From a virus, in the IMG/VR virus record IMGVR_UViG_3300010399_000068, positions 1 through 32,888 of that record: 32,888 nt of DNA; one strand, given 5' to 3'. Under the pieces are notes generated by a model, which had not been told where the DNA came from, searched no databases, and was given only the letters and a program-made list of their open reading frames with translations. Of this stretch, positions 21,512-30,129 are shown one piece after another. Position numbers and translations under genes: made by a program. Every line of letters begins with the position of its first letter. Positions within the stretch are counted from its first letter, which is position 1.

Positions 21512-21828
21512 GCGGCAATCTCCGCGAGCGCGTGACGTTCGAGTCGAAGACGCCGGCGAGCGATACGCAGGGCGGTCGCGCGCAAACGTGGACGACGGCG
21601 ATCACCAACGTCGCGGCGTGCGTCGACGTTGAGGATGCCGACAACGAAACGGTCCAGGCCGGGCAGCTGACGACGACGGCGAACTACCGCGTCACCGTCC
21701 GCTATCGCTCGAGCATCACCGCGAAGATGCGCGTCGCCTGGCGCGGCCGGACGCTGCAGATCACGGCGCTGCATGTGCCCGATGCCCGGCGCGAGTGGTT
21801 GACGCTGCGTTGCACATCCGAGGGGTAA
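21505..21828 (+). CDS. head-tail adaptor (head closure, SPP1 gp16-like)
   Basis: 107 residues from GTG 21505, overlapping the connector end by 7 bases. NLRERVTFESKTPASDTQGG, then YRVTVRYRSSITAKMRVAWR and LQITALHVPDARREWLTLRC are the ordered motifs of the phage head-tail joining family: an R-RVT.E strand, a central YRV.VRY, and RREWLTL. Small beta-barrel proteins of this type stop DNA leakage and connect to the tail. Start chosen by overlap; no earlier start avoids the connector gene. Confidence 0.8.
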   Translation: MVSGNLRERVTFESKTPASDTQGGRAQTWTTAITNVAACVDVEDADNETVQAGQLTTTANYRVTVRYRSSITAKMRVAWRGRTLQITALHVPDARREWLTLRCTSEG

Positions 21829-21836
21829 GGGCACCG

Positions 21837-22310
21837 ATGCCACGAAAGAGCTCGAGCACACACGCCATCCGGCTGTCTGGCCTGAAAGAGGCCCTCGCGG
21901 CGGTGGCCGCGCTGCCCGAGATGACCCGCGTGCGTGTGCTCGATGCGACGCGGCAGGCGGCATACCGCACCGCGCAGCGCGCCCGTCCGCTGGTGCCCGT
22001 CCGCTACGGGTTCCTGCGCGACGCGCTCGTGTGGAAGGTCAGCCGCGGCGGCATCGGCGTCGTCGGCATCGCGCGCCGACGGCATGCGCTGCCGGGACGC
22101 GGAGGCAGTGCGCTCGTATCGAAGGGCGCGCGCCTGGCCACCACGACGCAGTACGCGCACCTCGCGCACTTCGGCACACGGCGGTCGCGGGGCGTGCCGT
22201 TCATGACGATCGCCGCGAATGCGGAGCGGCAGGACTTTCAGAAGGACGTGAAGGCGGCGATGAGCGGCATCGGCGCTGACGTGGCGCAGATCGGGATGCC
22301 CAACCTGTGA
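21837..22310 (+). CDS. HK97 gp10-like tail-completion protein, 157 aa
   Basis: ATG 21837 has GAGGGGTAAGG upstream. IRLSGLKEALAAVAALPEMT opens the HK97 gp10-like family pattern (a helix with L..A...LP). RTAQRARPLVPVRYGFLRDA is the middle motif, and QYAHLAHFGTRRSRGVPFMT is the characteristic YA...E/H.GT-like end. It probably sits at the head-tail interface. Basic overall. GTGA overlap with the following gene. Confidence 0.75.
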   Translation: MPRKSSSTHAIRLSGLKEALAAVAALPEMTRVRVLDATRQAAYRTAQRARPLVPVRYGFLRDALVWKVSRGGIGVVGIARRRHALPGRGGSALVSKGARLATTTQYAHLAHFGTRRSRGVPFMTIAANAERQDFQKDVKAAMSGIGADVAQIGMPNL

Positions 22311-22738
22311 CGCCGGCGAAGGACGCCAGCGGACCCGTCGCCGTCGCTGTCTACGCGGCGCTCAACGTCGCCAGCCTGACGGCGCTGGCCACGGGCGGCG
22401 TGTTCGACATGGACGACGTGCCGCAGTCGAGCACCACGCCGTACGTCGGCATCGAAGTCGTCGACGAGCAGTCCGGCGAGATGGACACGATGGGGAAGCA
22501 CGGCGCCGAGGTGCTCGTGCACGTCCACGCGTTCAGCAGGTACGAAGGCGGGAAAGAGGCGCAGGCGATCGTCGGCAAGGCGAAGGAGCTTCTGGATTAC
22601 CAGGCGCTGACCGTGGCGGGCTGGACATTCGAGGCGTGTCAGTGGCGGCGGTCGTTCCGCGTCGATGACGAGATCATCGCTGGCCTCCGGACGCAGCACC
22701 GTGTCGCCGAATTCAACGTGAGGGTGTTCGAAGCATGA
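22307..22738 (+). CDS. tail terminator-like protein (DUF3168 type)
   Basis: 143 residues from GTG 22307. The pattern AVYAALNVASLTALATGGVF, DMDDVPQSSTTPYVGIEVVD, then EVLVHVHAFSR, AKELLDYQAL and FRVDDEIIAGLRTQHRVAEF is that of the DUF3168/gpU-like tail-terminator group: a small alpha/beta fold with P..TPYV and H.WS/AFSR. It would cap the tail tube next to the head. Position between gp10-like and tail-tube genes agrees. Confidence 0.75.
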   Translation: MTPAKDASGPVAVAVYAALNVASLTALATGGVFDMDDVPQSSTTPYVGIEVVDEQSGEMDTMGKHGAEVLVHVHAFSRYEGGKEAQAIVGKAKELLDYQALTVAGWTFEACQWRRSFRVDDEIIAGLRTQHRVAEFNVRVFEA

Positions 22739-23022
22739 CCCAGCCGAAGCCGGAGCACATCGTCGAGTCGTACGCAAACGAAGCGTACCGCTGGTATCTC
22801 GCCGTCGGCGTGCTCATACAGATCGCCGAGGAACTGCGCGGCATCCGCGCGCACCTCGACGCAGCGGCCGCGGCGCCGGCGGAGGTCGATCCGGCGGCCT
22901 GCCCGAAGTGCGGGGCTGACGACGAGCAGCAACGCGACGCGCGGTGCGGCGGCGAGCCGTATCGCTACAGCTGCAGCGTCTGCGACCACGAATACGACCG
23001 GCAGCCTGAGGGAGCGTCGTGA
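22735..23022 (+). CDS. small zinc-ribbon protein in the tail operon, 95 aa
   Basis: ATGA overlap at the start and GTGA at the end. Residues 1-50 are helical (RWYLAVGVLIQIAEELRGIR). Residues 56-90 carry ACPKCGAD and YSCSVCDHEYDRQ, two CxxC pairs of a C4 zinc ribbon with an extra Cys in RCGGEP. A zinc-ribbon gene between terminator and tail-tube genes is unusual for HK97-like phages. Its job is unknown; it may be a late regulator or an assembly factor. Confidence 0.6.
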   Translation: MTQPKPEHIVESYANEAYRWYLAVGVLIQIAEELRGIRAHLDAAAAAPAEVDPAACPKCGADDEQQRDARCGGEPYRYSCSVCDHEYDRQPEGAS

Positions 23023-23747
23023 TTCTCCGTGACCCGAAAATCTGGCTCGGTGAGTACGAGATCGCGTCGTCGCTCGTGAGCGTCGGCATGCCCTGGAAGC
23101 GGCGCGCGGTGGGCGGCACCACGTTCGGCGCCGCGACCGAGGTGAACAACGCCGGCCTCAGCTCGAACGCCTTTGCGCTGGGCGGCATCGTGGAGCTCGG
23201 GACCGGCTCGATCGAGGAGATCCTCGACCAGAAGAAGTTCGTCGACCTGGCGGTCTCCGTCGCGCCGGGCCCGAGCGTCGCCGAAGGCGACTTCGGTCAG
23301 TTCGTGCAGGGGATGGCGCTGGAGATCAGCCCTGCCGGGAAGATCGGCGACAACTACGGCGTCATCGCGAACGGTCAGGGCACCGGCGGCTACAACTCCG
23401 CGCGCGGCCGCGTGATGGGCATTGGTGCGAAGACCGCCACCGGGACGAGCGCCGCCTACCAGGACGGCGCCATCGCGTCGTACCAGCGGTTAATCGCCGC
23501 GCTGCACGTGACGGCAGTCTCGGGCGGGACGCCCAACCTCGTCGTGACGATTGAGAGCGACGACAACGCCGGGTTCTCCTCGCCCACGACACAACTCACC
23601 TTCACCGCCGCGACCGCCAAGACCTCCGAAGTCAAGGTCGCGAGCGGACCCATCACCGACACGTACTGGCGCGCGAAGTGGACGATCTCCGGCTCGACGC
23701 CGAGTTTCACCATCGGCCTGCTCGTCGGCAAGGCCTTCAAAGGATAA
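23019..23747 (+). CDS. tail-tube (major tail) protein, 242 aa
   Basis: GTG 23019 overlaps the previous stop. The protein is beta-rich with few charges: DPKIWLGEYEIASSLVSVGM, NNAGLSSNAFALGGIVELGT, VAEGDFGQFVQGMALEISPA. That arrangement, with a strand-rich core and an Ig-like C-terminus (LVVTIESDDNAGFSSP, DTYWRAKWTISGSTPSFTIG), is usual for siphovirus tail tubes. Position before chaperones and tape measure supports it. A second tail-tube-like gene follows, so which one forms the tube is not certain. Confidence 0.7.
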   Translation: MILRDPKIWLGEYEIASSLVSVGMPWKRRAVGGTTFGAATEVNNAGLSSNAFALGGIVELGTGSIEEILDQKKFVDLAVSVAPGPSVAEGDFGQFVQGMALEISPAGKIGDNYGVIANGQGTGGYNSARGRVMGIGAKTATGTSAAYQDGAIASYQRLIAALHVTAVSGGTPNLVVTIESDDNAGFSSPTTQLTFTAATAKTSEVKVASGPITDTYWRAKWTISGSTPSFTIGLLVGKAFKG

Positions 23748-23751
23748 CGAC

Positions 23752-24162
23752 ATGGTTCTGCGTGACTGTTTCCTCTCGATCAACTCCGTCGACCTGTCCA
23801 ACAAGGTCCGCCAGGTCTCGCTTCCGGAGCAGGTGATGCGCCAGGAGAACACCACGATGGGCGCCACGAGCGAAGACGGCGAGAAGGGCCTGCTGAAGTG
23901 GAAGCTGCAGGTGACGTTCAAGCAGGACTTCTCCGTCGGCAGCGTCGATGACACGCTGAACACGATCAAGGCCAGCGCCACCGGGAAGGCGCCGATCGAG
24001 ATCCGTCCCACGACCGCGGCCGTGGGCACGACGAATCCGAAGCGCACGGGCACCGCGCTCCTGGTCGAGTACGACCCGTTCGGCGGCACGCAGGTCGGTA
24101 ACGAGCTGTTCGTCACCGCGACGTTCGAATGCTCGGGTGACCTGACGCGGGCGACGGCGTAG
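23752..24162 (+). CDS. tail protein, possibly second tube or tail-associated protein, 136 aa
   Basis: ATG 23752 four bases after the previous stop; GATAACGA precedes it. LRDCFLSINSVDLSNKVRQV, KLQVTFKQDFSVGSVDDTLN, and NPKRTGTALLVEYDPFGGTQ with ELFVTATFECSGDL give a compact beta barrel like small tail-tube proteins (SINGVDLS... KVTFLQD). It lies between the larger tube-like protein and the chaperones. Either this is the tube and the larger protein is a spike or tube ornament, or the reverse. Confidence 0.65.
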   Translation: MVLRDCFLSINSVDLSNKVRQVSLPEQVMRQENTTMGATSEDGEKGLLKWKLQVTFKQDFSVGSVDDTLNTIKASATGKAPIEIRPTTAAVGTTNPKRTGTALLVEYDPFGGTQVGNELFVTATFECSGDLTRATA

Positions 24163-24166
24163 CCGC

Positions 24167-24547
24167 ATGGCGACCGTGACGATCGGCGGGCAGTCGCGCG
24201 CGCTGCGGTTCGACGTGTCCGCACTCAGCGAGCTCGAGCTGCGCTCCGACAAACATCTCGGGTGGTTCCTCGAGGAGCTACATCAGCGCCGGTGCGGGCC
24301 GGCGGTCACGCTGTGGCTGCTGTGGGCCGGTCTGCAGTACGAGGCCGCGCCGCCGTCCGTCCAGGACGTGAAAGCGCTGATGGCCGCGCACGTCGCCGGC
24401 GGGGGCCGGATGTTCGATTTCTATGCGCCGTTCGTCACGGCGCTCGGCGAGTCCGAGCTGCTGCGGCCGCCGAAGGGCGGTGAGGCAAACCCTCCGACGC
24501 CGGAAGCCGCATCCCCATCGGCGACTTCCGGTTCCGTGACTGGCTGA
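24167..24547 (+). CDS. tail assembly chaperone, gpG-like
   Basis: 126 residues ending TGA 24545-24547. ATVTIGGQSRALRFDVSALS and AVTLWLLWAGLQYEAAPPS match the small tail-chaperone fold, with a Pro/Ala/Ser tail after residue 105. In lambda-like phages this protein and its frameshifted longer form escort the tape measure during tail assembly. A slippery AAACCCT lies at 24487-24493 inside its 3' part, and an overlapping -1 frame without a start continues past its stop. Confidence 0.8.
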   Translation: MATVTIGGQSRALRFDVSALSELELRSDKHLGWFLEELHQRRCGPAVTLWLLWAGLQYEAAPPSVQDVKALMAAHVAGGGRMFDFYAPFVTALGESELLRPPKGGEANPPTPEAASPSATSGSVTG

Positions 24548-24765
24548 ACGCGCGCAAGCCGGTCCTCTACGGCTTCCACCGGCTGCGGCCATGGGAGGTC
24601 GCGCGGCTGCGACCCGGGGACGTGTACGACCTGGTCGAGGCCTTCGAGTGGGAAACCGAACGCCCGGGCTCGCTCGCCTGGGCGGTCGCGACGTGGCTGC
24701 AATCGACCGGCAGCGCGTTGCCGTGGTCCGCGCGGCTCGTGCTCGGACGGGATCCGCTGGTGTAA
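24167..24765 (+). CDS. tail assembly chaperone gpG-T made by -1 frameshift
   Basis: Reading 24167-24493, then slipping back one base and continuing 24493-24765, gives about 199 residues. The -1 frame is closed just upstream (TGA 24481-24483) and has no usable start, yet it reads well after the slip: IPIGDFRFRDWLNARKPVLY, RLRPWEVARLRPGDVYDLVE, and a Trp-rich end to TAA 24763-24765. This is the conserved G/G-T arrangement. The tape measure starts four bases after its stop, as expected. Confidence 0.78.
24487..24493 (+). promoter_or_regulatory. -1 ribosomal frameshift site AAACCCT
   Basis: In the gpG frame the codons are GCA AAC CCT, so the heptamer A AAC CCT has the X XXY YYZ form. After slipping, AAA and CCC pair well with the same tRNAs. 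It lies four bases after the last -1 frame stop (24481-24483) and before the gpG stop, exactly where the switch is needed. Confidence 0.75.
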
Positions 24766-24768
24766 CGC

Positions 24769-26145
24769 ATGGCTGACACAATTGCTGCCCTCATCGTCAA
24801 GCTGATCGCGGACACCACGGACATGGTGACTGGCACCAAGGCCGCGGAGACGCAGCTGACGGCGGTCGCCGCGGCCGCCGAGAGTACGTCGGGGCGCTTC
24901 AGCAGCCTCGCCACAGGTCTTGGGAACGCGGACAAAACGCTCGCCCTCTTCGGCGTCCATCTCACTCCGCAAATTCACGCGCTGCAGGAGATGTCCGAGG
25001 CGGTCGGCAAGACGACGTCCGATCTCGGGCTGTTCGGAACCGCGTCAGTCGCCGCGGGCGCCGCGCTGGGCGGCTGGTCGCTGGGTCGCTGGATCGCGGA
25101 CCTCACCGGCGCAGACCAGAAGATCGGCGACCTCACCGCGAAGCTCCTCGGTCTGGGCGACGTCGCCGCCGAGACGGCCGCGGCAAAGATGGACGTCCTC
25201 AGGAACGCGACGCAGCTCGCGGGCCGCGAGATCGCCAACTACGACGAAGCGGTACGGATTGTCACTGAACACGCGCAGCAGCTCGCCGCCGCGCTCAATA
25301 CGCCAGAAGCCCGCCTGAAGGCGCTCACCACGGAACTGGCGACGGCCGAGCGCCAATTCCGATCGCTGTCGGACGCGCAGGAGAAAGACATCCTGATGTT
25401 CGTCCAGCATCACGTGTCGATCGACGATCTCGCCAAGGCGTACGGCGTGCTCCCCGACGCGATTCAGCTCGTGATCGACCGGGAGAAGCTGCGGCAGGAC
25501 CAGCAAAAAATCGCGGTCCAACTCCAGAAGCAGGAAACCGACGCGCTCATCCAGGCTACCGAGGGCTGGAAGAAGTTCGCCGACCAGACCGCGCAGATCA
25601 GCAAGCTGCTCACGCAGTCGATCAAGGCCGATAGCCAGGCGCGCATGTTCGCGATGGACCAGGAAATCCTGAAGGTCGCGCAGCTGAAGGCGTCGCTCGA
25701 AGCGTCGTTCGCCTCCATGACCGGCCAGGCGAGCGCCGGCGGCGGCGATTCGTTCACGGCGCGGCAGGACGCGATCAACGGGAAGTACAACGCGATGCTG
25801 CAGCAGGCGCAGGCCGCGCCGGCAAGTCCGCTCCGCGACCAGACGATTGGGCAGCTCGAGCAGAACCGCGCCTTCGAGTTGTCGCAGCTGGCGATCACCG
25901 GCGGCCGCGTGCCCGGCTTCGCCAACGGTGGCATCGGCGATTTCGGTCGGGGCACCCTCGCCGTGCTGCACGGACGTGAAGCCATCATCCCGCTCGACAA
26001 GGTCGGCGGAGGCCTCGGCGGACAGACGGTGCACGTCCACATGAACGGGCTGCTCGTGAGCAACAGTCCCGCGGCGCGCGCGGAGCTCGCCGACTTCATC
26101 AAAGAGGCCGTGTTCTCGGCGGCGCGCGGCTCTCGCAAGTTCTAA
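24769..26145 (+). CDS. tail tape measure protein, 458 aa (short)
   Basis: Starts MADTIAALIVKLIADTTDMV, a typical tape-measure opening with a gap of three bases after the chaperone. Residues 95-115 are hydrophobic (AAGAALGGWSLGRW). The middle is a long helical region (ATAERQFRSLSDAQEKDILM, KLRQDQQKIAVQLQKQETDA), and the end has FANGGIGDFGRGTLAVLHGR followed by EAIIPLDKVGG, the conserved C-terminal glycine-rich motif. Tape-measure length sets tail length; 458 residues predicts a tail of roughly 70 nm, on the short side. No lytic transglycosylase or peptidase domain is visible. Confidence 0.88.
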   Translation: MADTIAALIVKLIADTTDMVTGTKAAETQLTAVAAAAESTSGRFSSLATGLGNADKTLALFGVHLTPQIHALQEMSEAVGKTTSDLGLFGTASVAAGAALGGWSLGRWIADLTGADQKIGDLTAKLLGLGDVAAETAAAKMDVLRNATQLAGREIANYDEAVRIVTEHAQQLAAALNTPEARLKALTTELATAERQFRSLSDAQEKDILMFVQHHVSIDDLAKAYGVLPDAIQLVIDREKLRQDQQKIAVQLQKQETDALIQATEGWKKFADQTAQISKLLTQSIKADSQARMFAMDQEILKVAQLKASLEASFASMTGQASAGGGDSFTARQDAINGKYNAMLQQAQAAPASPLRDQTIGQLEQNRAFELSQLAITGGRVPGFANGGIGDFGRGTLAVLHGREAIIPLDKVGGGLGGQTVHVHMNGLLVSNSPAARAELADFIKEAVFSAARGSRKF

Positions 26146-26157
26146 GTGAGGCGCTAG

Positions 26158-26646
26158 ATGGCAGACGACATTCAAATCACAGCGGGCTCGGGCACCACGG
26201 TCGCGACCGACGACGTCGGCGCCGGCCGCCAGGTGCAGCTCGTCAAACCGGTGTTCGGTGGCGACGGCGTCGCCACGATGCCGGACGCGACGAATCGCTT
26301 TCCCACGGAGGCCACGTTTGCGCGGCCGACGGCGGCGGGCCTCTCGAGCGCGCAGATCAACGAGAGCACGTCGGGTGACCGCACCATCCTCGCGGGCACC
26401 GCGTCGCAGACGGTACGCGTCTTCAAGTTCTTTCTCGAGAACGCCGGCACGGCGCCCGTCAGCATCAAGTTCAAGGACGGCGCGGGGGCCGACTTCCATC
26501 CCGCCATCGTGCTGCAGCCGGGTGGGTCGTTCGCCTTGCCCTTCGACGGCGAACCGTGGTTTGTCACCGCGAGCGGGAATGGTCTCGTGCTGAATCTCTC
26601 GGCGGCCGTCCAGGTCTCGGGCCGGTTCTACTACACGAAGTCGTAA
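26158..26646 (+). CDS. tail-associated structural protein, 162 aa
   Basis: Starts twelve bases after the tape measure stop. IQITAGSGTTVATDDVGAGR, VQLVKPVFGGDGVATMPDAT, then FKFFLENAGTAPVSIKFKDG and PAIVLQPGGSFALPFDGEPW form a beta-sandwich like small phage surface proteins (a strand with LQPGGS....D). No enzyme signature. It precedes the hub protein, so a tail-tip or collar component is likely; the exact name is uncertain. Confidence 0.6.
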   Translation: MADDIQITAGSGTTVATDDVGAGRQVQLVKPVFGGDGVATMPDATNRFPTEATFARPTAAGLSSAQINESTSGDRTILAGTASQTVRVFKFFLENAGTAPVSIKFKDGAGADFHPAIVLQPGGSFALPFDGEPWFVTASGNGLVLNLSAAVQVSGRFYYTKS

Positions 26647-26652
26647 CGCGCG

Positions 26653-29600
26653 ATGTCGCTGCTGCTGCTCCTCGGCGGTCGGGCGGGATTTCTCGGCGCC
26701 GGCGCCGCGGTCCTGTCGCTCTCGGCGCCGACCGCGGGCGTGGTCGCGGGTCCGGTCGTCCTGCAGGCGACGCCGGCGGTGCTCACGCTGTCGGCGCCGA
26801 CGGCGACGCTGCAGCAGACGCTCGCCGCCGGTTCCAACGCGGCGACGTTGACGGCGCCCACCGCGACGCTGGTGTCCTCCGGGACCATCACGCTCGCCGC
26901 CGGGACCAACGTGCTGTCGATGTCGGCGGGCGCCGCGGCGCTGTCGATCGACCTGACGGTCCCGATCGTCCAGATCGGCGGCGTCGACCGCACCGGCGAC
27001 GTGCGGTGGGACAGCCTGGTCATCAACGACGCGCTCAGCATCGAGCAGCCGAACACCTGCAGCTTCCAGATCGCCGGCGCCGCGCCGACCGAATGGCAGG
27101 AAGTCGTCATCGCGCTAGGCGCCGTCAACAACAAGCAGTTCGGGGGCCACATCCGGCGCGTCAGCCAGGTGCACGAGGACCTGCCGGCCAACGTGCTCTA
27201 CACGGTCGAGTGCGTCGACTACACCCGGCTGCTGAACCGCCGGAAGGTGCTCAAGCACTACCCGTCGCAGTCGGCGAGTCTGACGATCGCCGACCTCATC
27301 ACCACGTTCACGTCGGGGTTCACGACGGCGAACGTGGCACCTGGGCTGCCGACCATTGACGCGATCGACTTCGACAACGAGGACGTCTCACGCGCGATCG
27401 CGCAGGTGCTGAAGCTCGCCGGCGCGAAGGGCTACGTCGATTACGACCGCGACGTCCACGCCTTCATCACCGAGACCGTCGATATGCCGACGGACATCAC
27501 GGCGCTGAACATGCCCTTCAACAGCCCTGCGCTGACGAAGGCGGGTGACATCGCGCAGGTGCGCACGCGCGTCATCGTCGAGGCCGAGGCCAGCCAGGCC
27601 AGCGTCGAGGTCGCGCCAGGCGCGACGACGCTGCCAGTCGACGACGCCACACCGTACGCCTCGGCCGGCGGCACGGTGAAGACGGGCGTGCAGAAGGTGA
27701 CGTACACCGGCAAGGTGGCGGGCGGCACCGGCAGCACCGTCCGCAGCATCGACGGACCGGCGAGCGCGCCGACGCCCGCGATCGGCAGCGGCGCCGGCGG
27801 CGTGCTCGGGCCGGTGCGCTACAAGGCTAGCTTCAAGAACAGCGCGGGGGAGACTGTGCCGGGTCCAGCGTCGGGCCTGGTGACCGGCGTCGCGTTCCAG
27901 AAGCCGACACTCGGCCTCACGGTTGCGGCGGCGGCCGGCCTCGGGCGCCTGGTCGGCGGGTTCAATTACAAGACGACGTTCGTCACCGCGCTCGGCGAGA
28001 CGGACCTCGGATCGGTGGCGACCAGCTTCAGCGCCACGGCCGTCGCCGCGCCGACGGCGCCATCACTCGATTACGTGCCCGATGGGTCGAAGCATGCGTA
28101 CGGGCACCTGGTCGGCGCGTACGGCTACAAGGTCACCTACGTCACGCAGTACGGCGAGACCACGCCGAGCAGCGCAGGCACACGCACGGCCGCCGCGGTG
28201 GCGCCGACCGGCACGATCGCGCGCAGCAACCCCTCGACGATCATCGGGGCCCTGGCCGTCGGCGCGAGCGGGTACCACTACCAGTGCACCTGGATCGACG
28301 GGGAGGGGCGCGAGACCGTCGGCGGCGCCGATACCGCCATGGCCACGGTCAACGCGTCGACGCTGACGCCGGCGACGCCGTCGGGCGTGTTTGTCGCCGG
28401 CGGCGCGCTCGATGCCTCGGCAAGCTATGGCTGGAAGGTGTCCTTCATCGATCGTCACGGCCGCGAGTCGGCGCTCTCCGCCGCGACCACAGGTTCGACC
28501 ACCGGCACGAACAAAGCGCTCTCGCTCACGACTCCCGTCAGCAGCGCGACCGGTATCGTCGGCCGACGCATCTATCGCACGCTCGGCGGCGGGTCCACGT
28601 ACTACCTCGTCGCGGAGATCGCCGACAACACGACGACCGCCTTCCTCGACCAGGCGCCCGACGAGAACCTTGGACTGCTGGCGCCGAGCGTGGTGACGCT
28701 GTCCGACTCGTATCGATTGAGCCTGCCGTCGGGCCCGACCGGCACCACGGCGCGGCGCCTGTATCGGACGAAGAGCACTGGCGGTGCCTATTACTTCGTC
28801 GGCCAGGTCAACGACAACGGCGCGACGACGATCGACGACCTGCTTGGCGACGAGGACCTGGTGGACGGGATCCCGCTGGCCTCGACGGTCGGCGAACAGC
28901 ACACCGTCACGATCCCGACGGGCCCGACCGGCACGCTGGCGCGACGCATCTACCGGACCGCCGCCGGCGGCGCCGATTACAAGCTGCTCGCGGAGGTCCA
29001 GGACAACACGACGACGACGGCCGTCGACAACATCCCCGACAGCGGCCTGGCGTCGCAGGGGCCGCCGCTGTTGAACACGGCGGGCGGCCAGAACGCCGCG
29101 CTGTCGTCGATCCCGATCGGGCCGACCGGGACGACGGCCAGGCGCGTGTACCGCACGAAAGCCGGCGGGACTGAGTACTTCCTGTGCGGGCAGATCTCGG
29201 ACAACACGACGACGATCTTCACCGACTCGAAGAAGGACGAGGAACTCGGGGCCTCGTCGCCGCTGGTCAATGACGCCGGCGCCTCGACCGTGAGCCTGAC
29301 GAGCATTCCGCTCGGCGGCACGGGCATCACCGCGAGGCGTCTGTACCGCACGGAGAACGGCGGCTCGACATATCGCTTCCTGGTCGAGATCAAGGACAAC
29401 ACGACGACGACCTACACCGATTCGAAGAGCGACAACGATCTCGGCGACGTCGCGCCCGATGTCGGCACCATCGGTGCGCTCGCCGGCGACACGTCCCTGC
29501 GGGTGGAATCGACCAGTAACTTCCTCGCGGCCGGCGGCTGGGCGCAGCTCGACTCCCAGACGCTTCGGTACACCGGCCTGAGCGGCGGAAACACGCTGAC

Positions 29601-30129
29601 GGGGATTCCGTCCTCCGGCGCCGGTGCAATTCAGACGACCGTGAAGGCCGGCGTCGCCGTTATTGGCGCGCCGCATCTGACGGGCGTCCCCTCCGGCGGC
29701 GCCGGGGCGGTCGTCAACACCATCCCGAAGGGTGAGGCGGTCGACCTGTACGTCCAGCGCGACAACACGAGCCAGCAGGCGGCGATCGCCGCGCTCGAGG
29801 GCGGAGACGGCGTGCACGAACATGTCATCCCCGCCGGACGCATGACGGCCGCATCGGCCCAGAACCTGGCCGACGCCGACCTCGCGCTCTTCTCCGACAA
29901 GGAGAGCGTTGTCACCTTCGTCAGCCGGGACACGAAGCTGCGCAGCGGCAAGTCCATCACCGTGACGCTCGGCGCGCCGACGAACATCTCCGGCACCTTC
30001 ACGATTCAGCGCGTGACCCACACCGGCTACGGCGTGCCGCACCAGTACCCGCGCCGCAGCGTCGTGGCGTCGAGCTATCTGCTGACGGTGGACGACATCT
30101 TCCGCCGCCTTGAGCTCGCGGCCGCGTAG
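26653..30129 (+). CDS. tail hub / host-contact protein with inserted repeat modules, 1158 aa
   Basis: Residues 1-105 are low-complexity (LSLSAPTA, TLTAPTATL repeats). Residues 106-310 look like a gp27/Tal-like hub half: VQIGGVDRTGDVRWDSLVIN, LYTVECVDYTRLLNRRKVL, DFDNEDVSRAIAQVLKLAGA. Residues 375-620 hold four FN3/Ig-like units (YKVTYVTQYGETTPSS type), and 627-940 hold five units of about 64 residues with GPTGTxARRxYRT...DNTTT. The last 160 residues (DKESVVTFVSRDTKLRSGKS, SYLLTVDDIFRRLEL) look like the other hub half. The hub appears split by a long repeat insert probably exposed at the tail tip. RNA element copy B starts at its stop codon. Confidence 0.75.
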   Translation: MSLLLLLGGRAGFLGAGAAVLSLSAPTAGVVAGPVVLQATPAVLTLSAPTATLQQTLAAGSNAATLTAPTATLVSSGTITLAAGTNVLSMSAGAAALSIDLTVPIVQIGGVDRTGDVRWDSLVINDALSIEQPNTCSFQIAGAAPTEWQEVVIALGAVNNKQFGGHIRRVSQVHEDLPANVLYTVECVDYTRLLNRRKVLKHYPSQSASLTIADLITTFTSGFTTANVAPGLPTIDAIDFDNEDVSRAIAQVLKLAGAKGYVDYDRDVHAFITETVDMPTDITALNMPFNSPALTKAGDIAQVRTRVIVEAEASQASVEVAPGATTLPVDDATPYASAGGTVKTGVQKVTYTGKVAGGTGSTVRSIDGPASAPTPAIGSGAGGVLGPVRYKASFKNSAGETVPGPASGLVTGVAFQKPTLGLTVAAAAGLGRLVGGFNYKTTFVTALGETDLGSVATSFSATAVAAPTAPSLDYVPDGSKHAYGHLVGAYGYKVTYVTQYGETTPSSAGTRTAAAVAPTGTIARSNPSTIIGALAVGASGYHYQCTWIDGEGRETVGGADTAMATVNASTLTPATPSGVFVAGGALDASASYGWKVSFIDRHGRESALSAATTGSTTGTNKALSLTTPVSSATGIVGRRIYRTLGGGSTYYLVAEIADNTTTAFLDQAPDENLGLLAPSVVTLSDSYRLSLPSGPTGTTARRLYRTKSTGGAYYFVGQVNDNGATTIDDLLGDEDLVDGIPLASTVGEQHTVTIPTGPTGTLARRIYRTAAGGADYKLLAEVQDNTTTTAVDNIPDSGLASQGPPLLNTAGGQNAALSSIPIGPTGTTARRVYRTKAGGTEYFLCGQISDNTTTIFTDSKKDEELGASSPLVNDAGASTVSLTSIPLGGTGITARRLYRTENGGSTYRFLVEIKDNTTTTYTDSKSDNDLGDVAPDVGTIGALAGDTSLRVESTSNFLAAGGWAQLDSQTLRYTGLSGGNTLTGIPSSGAGAIQTTVKAGVAVIGAPHLTGVPSGGAGAVVNTIPKGEAVDLYVQRDNTSQQAAIAALEGGDGVHEHVIPAGRMTAASAQNLADADLALFSDKESVVTFVSRDTKLRSGKSITVTLGAPTNISGTFTIQRVTHTGYGVPHQYPRRSVVASSYLLTVDDIFRRLELAAA
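28531..29470 (+). repeat. five tandem coding repeats of about 190-200 bases in the hub gene
   Basis: Units start near 28531, 28726, 28915, 29107 and 29305 and encode GPTGTTARRLYRT, then SGG..Y.....I.DNTTT. They have diverged in sequence but remain aligned, as expected for expansion followed by drift. They lie in the region between the two hub halves and may vary among related phages. Confidence 0.6.
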
